Below, one piece after another: positions 8,974-17,904 of a stretch of DNA of 64,000 bases (within the stretch, counting starts at the first letter, position 1; the number at the start of each line of letters is the position of its first letter). Below the pieces are notes generated by a model. That model was not told the origin of the DNA. It did no database searches and saw only the letters and a list, made by a program, of their open reading frames with translations. The DNA comes from CAZOLI01 sp964580675 (lineage in GTDB: Bacteria; Planctomycetota; MHYJ01; CAYXQY01), in contig CAZOLI010000006.1 in NCBI GenBank assembly GCA_964580675.1, positions 1 to 64,000 of the forward strand, written 5' to 3'. A program made the translations under genes and the position numbers.

Positions 8974-10317
8974 ATGGAACTTTTTGACAGCGAAGAATCG
9001 TCCGATGCCGTTGAATCCGCCCCCCTCGCCGACCGGATGCGACCGCAAACCTTCGATGAGGTTCTCGGTCAGGAGGACGTCATCGGAAAGGGGAAACCCA
9101 TCCGGTCCATGGTGGAAAGGGGCGAGGTGCCTTCCATGATATTCTGGGGACCTCCCGGTTCCGGCAAAACCACCATCGCCCGAATCATTGCCAGCGAAAC
9201 CGACGAGGCGTTCGTGCCGTTCAGCGCGGTAACCTCCGGTGTGGAGGATGTGCGGACGGCCGTCCGTGAAGCCAGACTTCGGCGGGACAGCGAGGATCGC
9301 GGCACCCTTCTTTTCCTTGACGAGATCCATCGTTTCAACAAAGCACAGCAGGACGCCTTTCTCCCCCACGTGGAGGACGGCACCATAACACTGATCGGGG
9401 CCACCACGGAAAATCCGTCGTTTGAAGTGAACCAGCCCCTACTTTCCAGGTGCCGTGTGTTTACGTTATCCGGACTGGAGGATGAACACATTCGAACGAT
9501 CATTAACCGGGCGGTTTCGGATCCGGAACGGGGATTCGGCGACCGCAACGTGGAACTTACCGAGGGAGCCATGAACACCATGGTCCGGTTTGCCGGGGGC
9601 GACGCAAGAAAGGCCCTGAACCTTCTTGAACTAACGGTGGTGTCAAAGCGGTCCGGGGAGGAAAACGGGGACATATCCCTGGCGGTGGATGACGTGGAGG
9701 AGGCCGCCCAGCAGCGAACCCTTCACTACGACCAGGACGGGGAGCAGCACTACAACATGATTTCCGCCCTGCACAAATCCATCCGGGGATCCGACCCGAA
9801 CGCCTCCCTTTACTGGTTGACCCGGATGCTCGAGGGCGGGGAAGATCCGATGTACATCGCACGGCGTATTGTTCGGGCGGCTGTGGAAGACGTAGGACTG
9901 GCGGATCCTCGTGCTCAGCGCGTTGCACTGGACGCAAAAGACACGTACGAGTTCCTGGGGTCTCCGGAAGGTGAACTCGCGCTTGCACAGGCAGCCATTT
10001 ACCTTTCCCTCGCCCCGAAAAATGACTCGGTGTACGCCGCTCTGAACAGGGCCCGGAAAGAAGTGCGAAACGGGGAAAACCCGCCGGTACCGCTCCACAT
10101 CCGCAACGCGGTTACCGACTTGATGAAGGAAGAGGGATACGGCCAAAATTACCGCAACCCCCATCACGAACCGGAGGAAAGCAAAAAACAATCATACCTT
10201 CCCGAAGAACTTGACGACCTCTCCCTTTACGATCCAAATTACACCGGCCTCGAAGAACAGATTGTGGACCGGTTCAAAGAATGGTATCGATCAAACAGGA
10301 AGGAAGGGGACGCGTAG
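8974..10317 (+). CDS. rarA: RarA/MgsA, replication-associated recombination AAA ATPase
   Basis: A 447-residue clamp-loader-like AAA+ ATPase acting at stalled replication forks. The start block LADRMRPQTFDEVLGQEDVI is typical, followed by Walker A IFWGPPGSGKTTIARII, Walker B LLFLDEIHRFNKAQQDAFLP, sensor LIGATTENPSFEVNQPLLSR, and a C-terminal region with EGGEDPMYIARRIVRAAVED and VPLHIRNAVTDLMKEEGYG. I choose the ATG at 8974 (MELFDSEESS) with AAAAGG just upstream. An in-frame ATG at 8884 would add 30 residues of no recognisable character. Confidence 0.93.
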   Translation: MELFDSEESSDAVESAPLADRMRPQTFDEVLGQEDVIGKGKPIRSMVERGEVPSMIFWGPPGSGKTTIARIIASETDEAFVPFSAVTSGVEDVRTAVREARLRRDSEDRGTLLFLDEIHRFNKAQQDAFLPHVEDGTITLIGATTENPSFEVNQPLLSRCRVFTLSGLEDEHIRTIINRAVSDPERGFGDRNVELTEGAMNTMVRFAGGDARKALNLLELTVVSKRSGEENGDISLAVDDVEEAAQQRTLHYDQDGEQHYNMISALHKSIRGSDPNASLYWLTRMLEGGEDPMYIARRIVRAAVEDVGLADPRAQRVALDAKDTYEFLGSPEGELALAQAAIYLSLAPKNDSVYAALNRARKEVRNGENPPVPLHIRNAVTDLMKEEGYGQNYRNPHHEPEESKKQSYLPEELDDLSLYDPNYTGLEEQIVDRFKEWYRSNRKEGDA

Positions 10318-10540
10318 TTCCCCGCGACACGCGTGCATATCAGGTTGAATGCATCATTTCTGTTCCTTAATATAAGTAATACTTTGACCGTCCGCGGCAG
10401 AGGCGGTCGATACCAAGCGGACCCCTTATCCACCTGGATGCCTCCACTGCTGGATTCTGTGTGATCTCCCGGTCCGAACGGCCCGTCTATGGAGATGCCG
10501 GAGGATCCGTTTTTTCGCTCATTACTAACGAAATCCGAAG

Positions 10541-13381
10541 ATGTCGAACGAAATCGATTACAAAGAAACCATACAGCTTCCGGACACTGATTTCTCTATG
10601 CGTGCGAACCTGACGGAGCTGGAACCGCGTATTCAGGAAAAATGGGAGGAAATAGCCCTCTACGATCAGATGCGTCAGAACCGGGAGGGCGACGACAAAT
10701 TCGTGCTTCACGACGGTCCCCCGTACGCAAACGGAGACGTCCACATCGGCACGGCGCTGAACAAGATCCTGAAGGACGTGGTGGTCCGGTACCACTCCAT
10801 AGCCGGGGACGATACCCCTTACGTGCCGGGTTGGGACTGTCACGGACTTCCCATTGAATGGAAAGTCCTCCAGGAGCTGGGGGACGAAGCCGAGGAACTG
10901 GAACCATCCGAAATTCGGAAACGATGTGAGGACTCGGCTTCCCACTGGCTGGACGTCCAGCGGGATCAGTTCCGGCGGCTGGGTTGCGTTGGAGACTGGG
11001 AACACCCTTACATCACCATGGAACCGTCATACGAAGAAGCGGTGATCGGGGTATTTCAGGACCTCCTGGAATCCGGCCACGTTTACCGGCGGAACAAGAC
11101 CATTCACTGGTGTATCGACTGCAAAACGGCCCTTGCCGGTGCTGAACTGGAGTACAAGGAGAAAACCTCAAATTCCATCTTCGTAAAATTCCCGCTTCAG
11201 AACGGTTTTCTCGACGCGTTTGGTGTCAACGGGGAAGACGACGCCCCGGGATACGTTATTATCTGGACAACGACCCCCTGGACACTTCCCGCCAACATGG
11301 CGACCGCCGTGCATCCCGACCTTGAATACTGTCTGATCCGGACCCATGATCCGCTTGAGGACCAGCCCGCTTACTACATGTTCGCGGCGGAACTCGTGGA
11401 CCGGATGAGTGACGTACTGAACCTTGGCGAGCCGGAGGTGGTTGGTAAGATGTCGGGGAAAGACCTGGAAGACCTGCAATACGATCATCCGTTCCTTGAT
11501 CGAGAATGTCCGATCATTCTTGCGGATTACGTGGATCTCGACGAGGGAACGGGGTGTGTGCATACGGCACCCGGCCACGGGGAAGAAGACTATTACACCG
11601 GACTGGAATACGACATTGATCCGATCTGTCCGGTGGATGAAGGCGGGACGTTTACGGATGGAGCCGGGCCTTACGCCGGCATCAACGTGTACAAATCCGA
11701 GGACGACATCTGTAACGACCTGAAAGAGGACGGATATCTTCTGGACCGACGGGATTTTCACCACGAATACCCGCATTGCTGGCGTTGCAAAAACCCCGTG
11801 ATATTTCGTGCCACGCCTCAGTGGTTCGTGGACGTGGAACACGAGGATGTTCGGAACCGGGCCATCGAAACGACCCGGGAGGTCAACTGGGTTCCCGACT
11901 GGGGTCAGACCCGTATGGAAGCCATGCTGAAGGAGCGTCCGGACTGGTGTATATCGAGGCAGCGAAACTGGGGTGTTCCGATTCCGGTTCTGTACTGCAA
12001 GGAATGCGGTGAGCCTTTGCTTGATCCAGAAATCGTTGAAGAAACAAAGGATATCTTCGGGGAGGAGGGTGCAAACGTATGGTTCGAGGAACCGGGGGAA
12101 TATTTTCTACCCGGTGACTTTACCTGTGATGAATGCGGGGCCGGCGAGTTTCAGAAGGAAACCGATATCTTTGACGTCTGGTTCGAGTCCGGCTCCAGTC
12201 ACAGTGCCGTCGTGGAAAACAATCCGGACCTCGAATTTCCGGCGGATCTTTATCTGGAAGGAACGGATCAGCACCGCGGCTGGTTTCAGGTGTCGCTTCT
12301 TCCATCGGTCATACGCCATGGGCATGCTCCGTACCGAGAGGTGGTCACCCACGGGTTCGTCGTGAATCAGGAGGGCGACAAAATTTCGAAATCCGACATG
12401 AAAGGCCTCTCCCTTCAGGCGGATACCCTCCGGGAGGAATTCGGGGCGGACATTCTCCGGTTGTGGGTTACGTCGGTTGATTTTACGGACGACATTCCGA
12501 TTTCACGGGAAATTCTGCAGGAAAAATCGGAACCGTACAAGAAAATCAGACGGACCATGCGGTACCTGCACGGAAATCTGCACGATTTCGATCCCGAAGA
12601 GAACAGCGTGGAATTCCACGATCTGGAGGAACTGGACCTCTGGGTTCTACACGAACTGAGCGAGTTAATTGATGAAGTCCAGGAGCACTACGAAAACTAC
12701 CGCTTTCACCGGGTTATCCGGGAGATTCACAATTTCTGCACCGTCCAGATGAGCAACTTCTACCTGGACGTTTCGAAGGATCGTCTCTATTGTTCCCGGA
12801 CGGATTCCAACGAGCGGCGTTCCGCACAGACGGCCTCCTGGACGGTTCTCACCTCGCTGGTGAAAATCCTTTCCCCGGTGCTCGTCCACACCGCGGACGA
12901 ACTCTGGGAACACCTTCCGGGCACCGAAGCCGATAGTGTACACCTCGCCGACTGGCCCACACCGCCGGAACGCTGGAAGAACGACGACCTGGGCTGGCGA
13001 TGGGAACGCCTTCTGGAAATAAGAGAAGCCCTTTACGAGGAGATCGAAGGCCTGCGGGAAGACGACAAAATTAACGAATCCGGAGAAGTAAACGTGGAAT
13101 TGTTCTCCGGAAATCAGGAATTTGCGGATCTCCTTGATGATTACGTCGAGAAACTTCCCTCTTATTTTCTTGTATCGGAAGTGAGCATTCGCAACGGATC
13201 CATCCCGGAGGACGTTACCACCTCCGACGAACTGGCCGGAATCGGTTTTCGCGTCACGCCGTCCGACAACGAAAAATGTGACCGGTGCTGGCGGTACCTC
13301 CCCTCGGTGGGAAATCACGAGGATTTCGAGGATCTCTGTGATCGCTGCCACGACATCGTTTCGGAGCATATCTCCGAATGA
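10541..13381 (+). CDS. ileS: Isoleucyl-tRNA synthetase
   Basis: A 946-residue class I synthetase charging tRNA-Ile. The HIGH signature appears as PPYANGDVHIGTALNKILKD (residues 60-79) and the KMSKS loop as DKISKSDMKG (about residue 612). The editing domain carries VIIWTTTPWTLPANMATAVH, and a C-terminal zinc finger has CDRCWRYLPSV and LCDRCHDI, the arrangement of the standard bacterial type. Acidic residues are abundant throughout. I saw no T-box-like leader in the 223 bases upstream. The stop overlaps purN (ATGA). Confidence 0.97.
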   Translation: MSNEIDYKETIQLPDTDFSMRANLTELEPRIQEKWEEIALYDQMRQNREGDDKFVLHDGPPYANGDVHIGTALNKILKDVVVRYHSIAGDDTPYVPGWDCHGLPIEWKVLQELGDEAEELEPSEIRKRCEDSASHWLDVQRDQFRRLGCVGDWEHPYITMEPSYEEAVIGVFQDLLESGHVYRRNKTIHWCIDCKTALAGAELEYKEKTSNSIFVKFPLQNGFLDAFGVNGEDDAPGYVIIWTTTPWTLPANMATAVHPDLEYCLIRTHDPLEDQPAYYMFAAELVDRMSDVLNLGEPEVVGKMSGKDLEDLQYDHPFLDRECPIILADYVDLDEGTGCVHTAPGHGEEDYYTGLEYDIDPICPVDEGGTFTDGAGPYAGINVYKSEDDICNDLKEDGYLLDRRDFHHEYPHCWRCKNPVIFRATPQWFVDVEHEDVRNRAIETTREVNWVPDWGQTRMEAMLKERPDWCISRQRNWGVPIPVLYCKECGEPLLDPEIVEETKDIFGEEGANVWFEEPGEYFLPGDFTCDECGAGEFQKETDIFDVWFESGSSHSAVVENNPDLEFPADLYLEGTDQHRGWFQVSLLPSVIRHGHAPYREVVTHGFVVNQEGDKISKSDMKGLSLQADTLREEFGADILRLWVTSVDFTDDIPISREILQEKSEPYKKIRRTMRYLHGNLHDFDPEENSVEFHDLEELDLWVLHELSELIDEVQEHYENYRFHRVIREIHNFCTVQMSNFYLDVSKDRLYCSRTDSNERRSAQTASWTVLTSLVKILSPVLVHTADELWEHLPGTEADSVHLADWPTPPERWKNDDLGWRWERLLEIREALYEEIEGLREDDKINESGEVNVELFSGNQEFADLLDDYVEKLPSYFLVSEVSIRNGSIPEDVTTSDELAGIGFRVTPSDNEKCDRCWRYLPSVGNHEDFEDLCDRCHDIVSEHISE

Positions 13382-14019
13382 CTCAGAATGTAGACGTTGC
13401 ATTTCTCGTATCCGGCGGAGGGACCACGCTGCAGAACGTCCTCGACCACATCGAAGAAGGGGAACTCGACGCCCGGGTGATTTTTGTCATTTCGAGCGAC
13501 CCGGACGCCTATGCTCTGGTCCGGGCGAAGAGAGCGGGCATTCCCTCCAAAACAGTAAACCGGAAAGAATACGATTCCACCACCGAGTTCAGCCGTGCGA
13601 TTACCAATCAACTCATGGAGGTGGATCCCGACCTGGTCTGTATGGGAGGCTTTCTACACTTCTACGAAATTCCCGAGGCATACCGGTATCGCGTCATGAA
13701 CATCCATCCGGCTCTTCTGCCGGACTTCGGCGGTAAGGGATTCTACAAAGATCGAGTACATCGGGCCGTGCTTGAATCGGGTGTGGACGTGTCCGGTTGC
13801 ACGGTTCATTTTGCCACAAACGAAGGATACGACGAGGGACCCGTGATCCTTCAGAAAGAAGTGCCGGTTCAACCGGACGACACGGTGCAAACACTCCGGG
13901 ATCGTGTGTTTGAGAAAGAATGCGAGGCCTATCCCGAAGCCATACAGCTCTTCGCCGAGGACCGGATACGGGTGCGCGACGGAGAGGTGGAGATTCTGGA
14001 CCGCAACGGGGAAGTGTAA
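13378..14019 (+). CDS. purN: Phosphoribosylglycinamide formyltransferase
   Basis: A 213-residue GAR transformylase, the third step of purine synthesis, using 10-formyltetrahydrofolate. It shows the GAR-binding VAFLVSGGGTTLQNVLDHI, then VCMGGFLHFYE, the catalytic Asn/His block NIHPALLPDFGGKGFYKDRV, and the Asp loop EGYDEGPVILQKEVPV. Length is normal. It is coupled to ileS by an ATGA overlap, an unusual pairing; no other pur genes are present here. Confidence 0.94.
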   Translation: MTQNVDVAFLVSGGGTTLQNVLDHIEEGELDARVIFVISSDPDAYALVRAKRAGIPSKTVNRKEYDSTTEFSRAITNQLMEVDPDLVCMGGFLHFYEIPEAYRYRVMNIHPALLPDFGGKGFYKDRVHRAVLESGVDVSGCTVHFATNEGYDEGPVILQKEVPVQPDDTVQTLRDRVFEKECEAYPEAIQLFAEDRIRVRDGEVEILDRNGEV

Positions 14020-14102
14020 GTGAAGAAGAATCGGAGGTGTTGCCGGACAATTTGCGGGCGGGTATGTCGCCGCTGTAATTTATATCCCATCTCCGTTTTC
14101 CG

Positions 14103-14108
14103 TATAAT
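14103..14108 (+). promoter_or_regulatory. Possible -10 element upstream of the acidic unknown gene
   Basis: A perfect TATAAT on the plus strand, 80 bases before the ATG at 14189. The -35 position 17 bases upstream (TTATAT) is poor, so this is only a candidate. Confidence 0.3.
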
Positions 14109-14188
14109 ACAACACAATCTCATATAACAGATACGGATGCCAGTCTTACAGTTTCCTCTGCTACTGGCCGAAAACGGGGGACCAGATC

Positions 14189-14845
14189 ATGGATATATCA
14201 AATGAACCGGAAGGGGAAGAATTCTTCGCGGCCGATCCGGAAAAAATTATGCGCCGGGCGGTAAACGATGCCCGCTTCGCAAAAAACGGATTTGAAACCG
14301 GTCACGGAAAAAAAGGCCTCCTGCTCACCATACGGGGCCTTGAAAAGATCCTTATGTATCACTGCATGACCCGCAACATCCCGTTTTCCCGGGATGAACG
14401 AAGGCTTTCCCACCTGTACAATGCTCTCCGGAACACCGATCTCTACGGAGACGAGAAGGCGGAACTGTGCCGGATTCTGGATATGTTTCAGAACGAGCAG
14501 GAAGAAGAGATTATGGACATCATAAACAGCAGCGACAGCTGTTACTTCTTTTCCGCTTCCGACGAGGAGGAACAGGAAACCGGAGATGCCCCCGAATTTC
14601 AATTTAACCTGGAGGACTGGGAAAAGGGAGAATGGACCAGTGAAGGATGGTCAAAAAATTCGACGGAAAAACCGGAACAGGAAGAAGACGCTTCGGGGCC
14701 CGACGAATCCTCCGGCCAAGAAAAGGAGACCGAAGAAGTAAATGAACAAACCGAATCGGACACGTCCAGACCTGTTCAGGTAACCGAAACACTGTTCAAA
14801 CGGGCCCAGGCCTTTTTTCACTTCCTGGTTCACAAAACGGAGTAA
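14189..14845 (+). CDS. Hypothetical acidic protein
   Basis: A 218-residue protein I do not recognise. Residues 1-110 look like a compact helical domain (PEKIMRRAVNDARFAKNGFE, TIRGLEKILMYHCMTRNIPF, ERRLSHLYNALRNTDLYGDE), with spacing reminiscent of HEPN-type or four-helix domains. After about residue 125 it becomes a low-complexity acidic linker rich in Glu, Ser and Thr, and ends in a short hydrophobic/aromatic helix (LFKRAQAFFHFLVHKTE) that could bind a partner or a membrane surface. A good GGGGGA lies upstream of the ATG. It stands alone between purN and the leftward selenoprotein gene. Confidence 0.6.
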   Translation: MDISNEPEGEEFFAADPEKIMRRAVNDARFAKNGFETGHGKKGLLLTIRGLEKILMYHCMTRNIPFSRDERRLSHLYNALRNTDLYGDEKAELCRILDMFQNEQEEEIMDIINSSDSCYFFSASDEEEQETGDAPEFQFNLEDWEKGEWTSEGWSKNSTEKPEQEEDASGPDESSGQEKETEEVNEQTESDTSRPVQVTETLFKRAQAFFHFLVHKTE

Positions 14846-14972
14846 TGGATCGGGTTCTCCCGGGAGTGACGTGGACCCGGTGAGGTTTCCATCGGGTTTA
14901 CCAGTACGGGTATTGTTCAGAGCAAACCTCCTGTAAATGAGCCGGGCCACTCGTCTGGACGGGTCGGTCACG

Positions 14973-15533
14973 TTATTTCTCCGAGTTTGTCCCCCAGCGC
15001 TCTTTGATGACCCGTTTGAACACGTCCCGTCCTTTTTCTTCCAGTTCTCCCTCCGGATTATAAAGCAGGAAATATGGAGTCCCTTCTACGTCGTATTGTT
15101 GTACCACAGGGAGATTCGGGTTGTCTTTCACCGACGTCACGTCAATGTACTGAACGGTTAGTTCCGGCGTGTTTCGGGCAATTTCCTCCAACTGAGGAAT
15201 GATCCGCTTGCAGATCGGTCACCAGTCCGCCGTAAATTTGATGACGTTATACTTGCCCCTGACAAGGTGTGTTGAAACGTCCACCTTCTCTCCGGTGCTA
15301 ATGGTGGGAAATGATTCCTTCTGTTTCTCGTCGGATGAACCGGCGTCGGCCCGGTCATGTTCCGAATTCGTTTCCGTCGCGTTTTTCCCGTTCTGATTCG
15401 TGCTCTTCGGGTTTGTTTCACGAACGTTCGCGTCGGCATCCGACGTGTTCCTGTTGTTATCCGCCGGATTTTCCGACGTACATCCCGCGAGCACAAATGC
15501 CATCAAAATGAAACCGGAAATTAATTTGCGCAT
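14973..15533 (-). CDS. Thioredoxin-like lipoprotein with in-frame TGA read as selenocysteine (Trp-Sec-Pro-Ile-Cys)
   Basis: Read through one TGA, this gene encodes a 186-residue thioredoxin-fold lipoprotein. The start MRKLISGFILMAFVLAGC is a lipoprotein signal with Cys18 as lipid anchor. A polar linker rich in Asn, Asp, Ser and Thr follows to about residue 75. The fold begins at YNVIKFTADW; the TGA at 15221-15219 is codon 105, exactly the first Cys of the WCxxC active site, and Cys108 is intact (PICKRIIPQLEEIA). Downstream in the same frame are the usual Trx strand IDVTSVKDNPNLPVV, the cis-Pro loop VEGTPYFLLYNPEGE and a final helix, ending at TAA 14975-14973. Frame, motif and fold agree, so a Sec codon is much likelier than a chance nonsense mutation. 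An automatic caller would report two broken genes. It probably acts in the periplasm as a disulfide or peroxide reductase. Confidence 0.85.
15183..15221 (-). promoter_or_regulatory. Candidate bacterial SECIS element next to the UGA
   Basis: Right after the UGA on the mRNA a perfect 6-bp hairpin forms: UUCCUC, loop AGUUG, GAGGAA (15199-15183). The loop starts 26 nt after the UGA and has G as its second base. Both fit the known bacterial pattern: loop 16-37 nt from the UGA, with at least one G in the first two loop bases. This SelB-binding role is predicted, not shown. Confidence 0.6.
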
Positions 15534-15597
15534 GACGCACCTCGTTGTTTTTGGTCAAAAAATCCTGGACTAGACCCGGATGCGAGTCATATGGGAC

Positions 15598-15634
15598 ATT
15601 ATAACGGTGAACTCCCCCGTGAATATTCCACGGG
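15598..15634 (-). promoter_or_regulatory. Putative promoter -10 with overlapping inverted repeat upstream of the selenoprotein gene
   Basis: On the minus strand a TATAAT (15603-15598) lies 65 bases before the start codon. Just upstream, over the -35 position, sits the inverted repeat CCCGTG-AATATTC-CACGGG (15616-15634). No good -35 is visible, which would suit a gene needing an activator bound at the repeat. Confidence 0.4.
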
Positions 15635-15793
15635 AAGAGTTGTTGTGTGGTCCGGCGCGTTCTTTGATGGTCGTGCATCGGGGCTTAACAGGTTGAAAGA
15701 CCGGTCGGACCCCGTCCGATGAGGAGAATCGCCTGATTAAAGCGCGGTCCTTCATCAAGGAGGAGGACGAGACGGTCCGGAGGACCGTGGATT

Positions 15794-15822
15794 AAGATAA
15801 AGATAAGGATAAAGATAAAGAG
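15794..15822 (+). repeat. GATAAR hexamer tandem array, copy 1
   Basis: Tandem units of GATAAA and GATAAG. The 19-base string ATAAAGATAAGGATAAAGA at 15797-15815 recurs exactly at 15972-15990. It resembles short-unit repeats that scatter through intergenic DNA of some uncultured bacteria. Confidence 0.85.
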
Positions 15823-15963
15823 GCGAGCATACGTGACGAGTTAGGAGTGAGGAGCGTTACGAGTCAGGGGTCAGGAGTGAGGAGTAAGTAGATTCAGACG
15901 GTGGGAAGGAAAAATGAGTCACCAGAGCCAGAGCCCCGAGCGTGAGGGAGTGGGCCCTTTTCA

Positions 15964-15990
15964 GGATAAAGATAAAGATAAGGATAAAGA
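15964..15990 (+). repeat. GATAAR hexamer tandem array, copy 2
   Basis: The second copy of the hexamer array, in the same orientation and 175 bases from copy 1, sharing a 19-base exact match. The sequence between the copies is not duplicated. Confidence 0.85.
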
Positions 15991-16349
15991 GTTCTCATGA
16001 AGGCGCGGGACCGGAAGCGGACCTGTCTCCGATGTTTTCGCCGCACCGGATGGGTCCAGAACAGAGACTGTTAACAAGCGGCCCCTGCCGCTCAACAAAA
16101 AACACGTTCGACATAATTAATACTGATTATCAGGAAGAAACTCCTCCCGAAAAATGATGGCCATATTGATAATAAAGAGCGATCGGGGTATAACGATACC
16201 ACGTTTGATTTCGGTTTCGTGTGGCCGCCGGTTGATCCAGTGGGATCGGGCGGGCCGGCTCATGAACCGTTTCCCTCCTGAACGAATTCCCGGAGAACAG
16301 GCCCGGTAATCGGACGGACCTCAACGGTATTTCTCAGATATAGTTCCTG

Positions 16350-17900
16350 ATGAAAGATCAATTACTGTACGTTACCGGACGGATTCTTGCTGCGGTGGTT
16401 ATTGCCGGTGTTCTTGTCTCCACGGCCGTGGCCCAGGAAGAGGAAAAAAATTTTACGCGTGTTCGTATTGATTACGAAAGCACCAGCGACTGGGTGGACA
16501 CGAAGGACGTGAACGGAGACGGACGGACGGACATCCTTATACAGAAGGGTAATAAAATTCTGGCATATCTTCAGAAAAAGAACCACACGTTTGACATCCT
16601 CCGGCCTGCACATCGGCGGGTGGCTTCTCTCCCACCGTCCGTTTTCCTGTTTGATTATTATAGAACCAGAAAAAAGAACGGAGGCTCCCTGCGGCTTGCC
16701 GGCCTGACCGCCGGTGGCGTGGAAACCGTTCCCTTTCAGAAACCGGACGAGAAGGAGAAAGACAACGGGAATCATTCGTCCCGGGAACTGATTACGGCAT
16801 CGACCGTTTTTGAAGGAACGCCCTCCGGTTCCCCGGACCGGGTGGACTTTACGCCGGATCTCAACGGAGATGGTCGTGAGGAATTCCTCGTTCCGGAACG
16901 CTCCGGATATCGTGTTTTCCTTCGGGACGAAAACGACAGGTACAGTCGTCAGGTATTTTTTCCATTTTCCCCGTTCGGCAACGCCCGAATGTTTTCCCGA
17001 TTGCTGAACTTCAAGATTGAGTCCACCGTCTCCTTTCCGAAGTATCACGTGGGCCCGCTCCTGGCCGAAGGGGAACGGCAATTTGCCCTTTTTGTTCAGA
17101 ATCGCCTGTACGTGTTCCGTGTTCCCGACGTGAAGAACGGCGAAACCGTCCGGGTCAAGCCCAACGTGATTCAGGTGAAAAACGTGGAAAAAAGAAACAA
17201 CGAGGTGTTTAACTACCTGATCCCACCGGAATTTCTGGACCTGAACGGAGACGGGGTTGACGATCTCGTGGTGACGGTGCCGGGGGAAGGCAACATATAC
17301 ATTTACCACGGGGGAAAAGGTGAAAAATCATACCAGAAACCGGATCAGATCATCAAGTACAGTGGCTGGATCGTTCGAAGCCGGTTTCGGGATCTGACCG
17401 GGGACGGGCCCCCGGACCTCGTCGTGCTCCGTATGGAGGAAGTGGGGGTCTGGGATGCTCTCGACATCCTTTCCTCATACACCGTGAACCTGTATCTTCA
17501 GGTTCGGAAAAACAACGGAAACGGAACGTTCAAGGACCAGAATTCGTTTTCCAGGAGCGTGCTGGCGCGCATTAGCCTTGGCAGCTCCAACCTCGATCTC
17601 CGTGCGGACACGCCCTTTTTCTTCCGGATGCCCGAAAACATGATGGGTACCGGTACAGGTCCGGACCTGCTGATGAAGAGTGAATCGGATCGGGTCGATA
17701 TTTATGCGGGTCGAGAGAAGGGGGTATTCCAGGATTCGGTTTCCCGCGTCATCAAGACCATCAACACCTCCAATTATTCCAGCACGTCCGCCATGTGTGA
17801 GGATTTAACCGGCAACGGACGAACCGATCTCCTGTTAAAAAGCCAGAATTTTAACCGGAACCGGAATTTGCTGCAGATCTATTTGCTTCAGAACAAGTAG
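16350..17900 (+). CDS. Secreted FG-GAP/VCBS-repeat protein
   Basis: A 516-residue exported protein. A signal peptide (ILAAVVIAGVLVSTAVAQ, cleavage after AVA) is followed by at least five FG-GAP type calcium-binding blades: DVNGDGRTDILI, DLNGDGREEFLV, DLNGDGVDDLVV, DLTGDGPPDLVV and DLTGNGRTDLLL, spread from residue 55 to the end. This predicts a beta-propeller with DxDxDG-like metal loops on the cell surface or in the periplasm. The ligand is unknown. It is followed 4 bases later by a site-2 protease homologue. Confidence 0.8.
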   Translation: MKDQLLYVTGRILAAVVIAGVLVSTAVAQEEEKNFTRVRIDYESTSDWVDTKDVNGDGRTDILIQKGNKILAYLQKKNHTFDILRPAHRRVASLPPSVFLFDYYRTRKKNGGSLRLAGLTAGGVETVPFQKPDEKEKDNGNHSSRELITASTVFEGTPSGSPDRVDFTPDLNGDGREEFLVPERSGYRVFLRDENDRYSRQVFFPFSPFGNARMFSRLLNFKIESTVSFPKYHVGPLLAEGERQFALFVQNRLYVFRVPDVKNGETVRVKPNVIQVKNVEKRNNEVFNYLIPPEFLDLNGDGVDDLVVTVPGEGNIYIYHGGKGEKSYQKPDQIIKYSGWIVRSRFRDLTGDGPPDLVVLRMEEVGVWDALDILSSYTVNLYLQVRKNNGNGTFKDQNSFSRSVLARISLGSSNLDLRADTPFFFRMPENMMGTGTGPDLLMKSESDRVDIYAGREKGVFQDSVSRVIKTINTSNYSSTSAMCEDLTGNGRTDLLLKSQNFNRNRNLLQIYLLQNK

Positions 17901-17904
17901 AGCC

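Larger units (their letters stand above)
15635..16349. other. Long intergenic region with simple repeats
   Basis: About 700 bases with no supported gene. It contains two arrays of a 6-base unit (GATAAA/GATAAG), a 12-base direct repeat pair (AGGAGTGAGGAG at 15843-15854 and 15873-15884), and a GC-rich stretch around 15925-15958 of the kind seen in dispersed palindromic repeats. The bases just before the FG-GAP gene (16100-16349) show nothing I can name. Confidence 0.6.

Noticed and set aside
10318..10540. Possible T-box leader before ileS
   Set aside because: No conserved T-box bulge sequence or terminator/antiterminator pair could be found.
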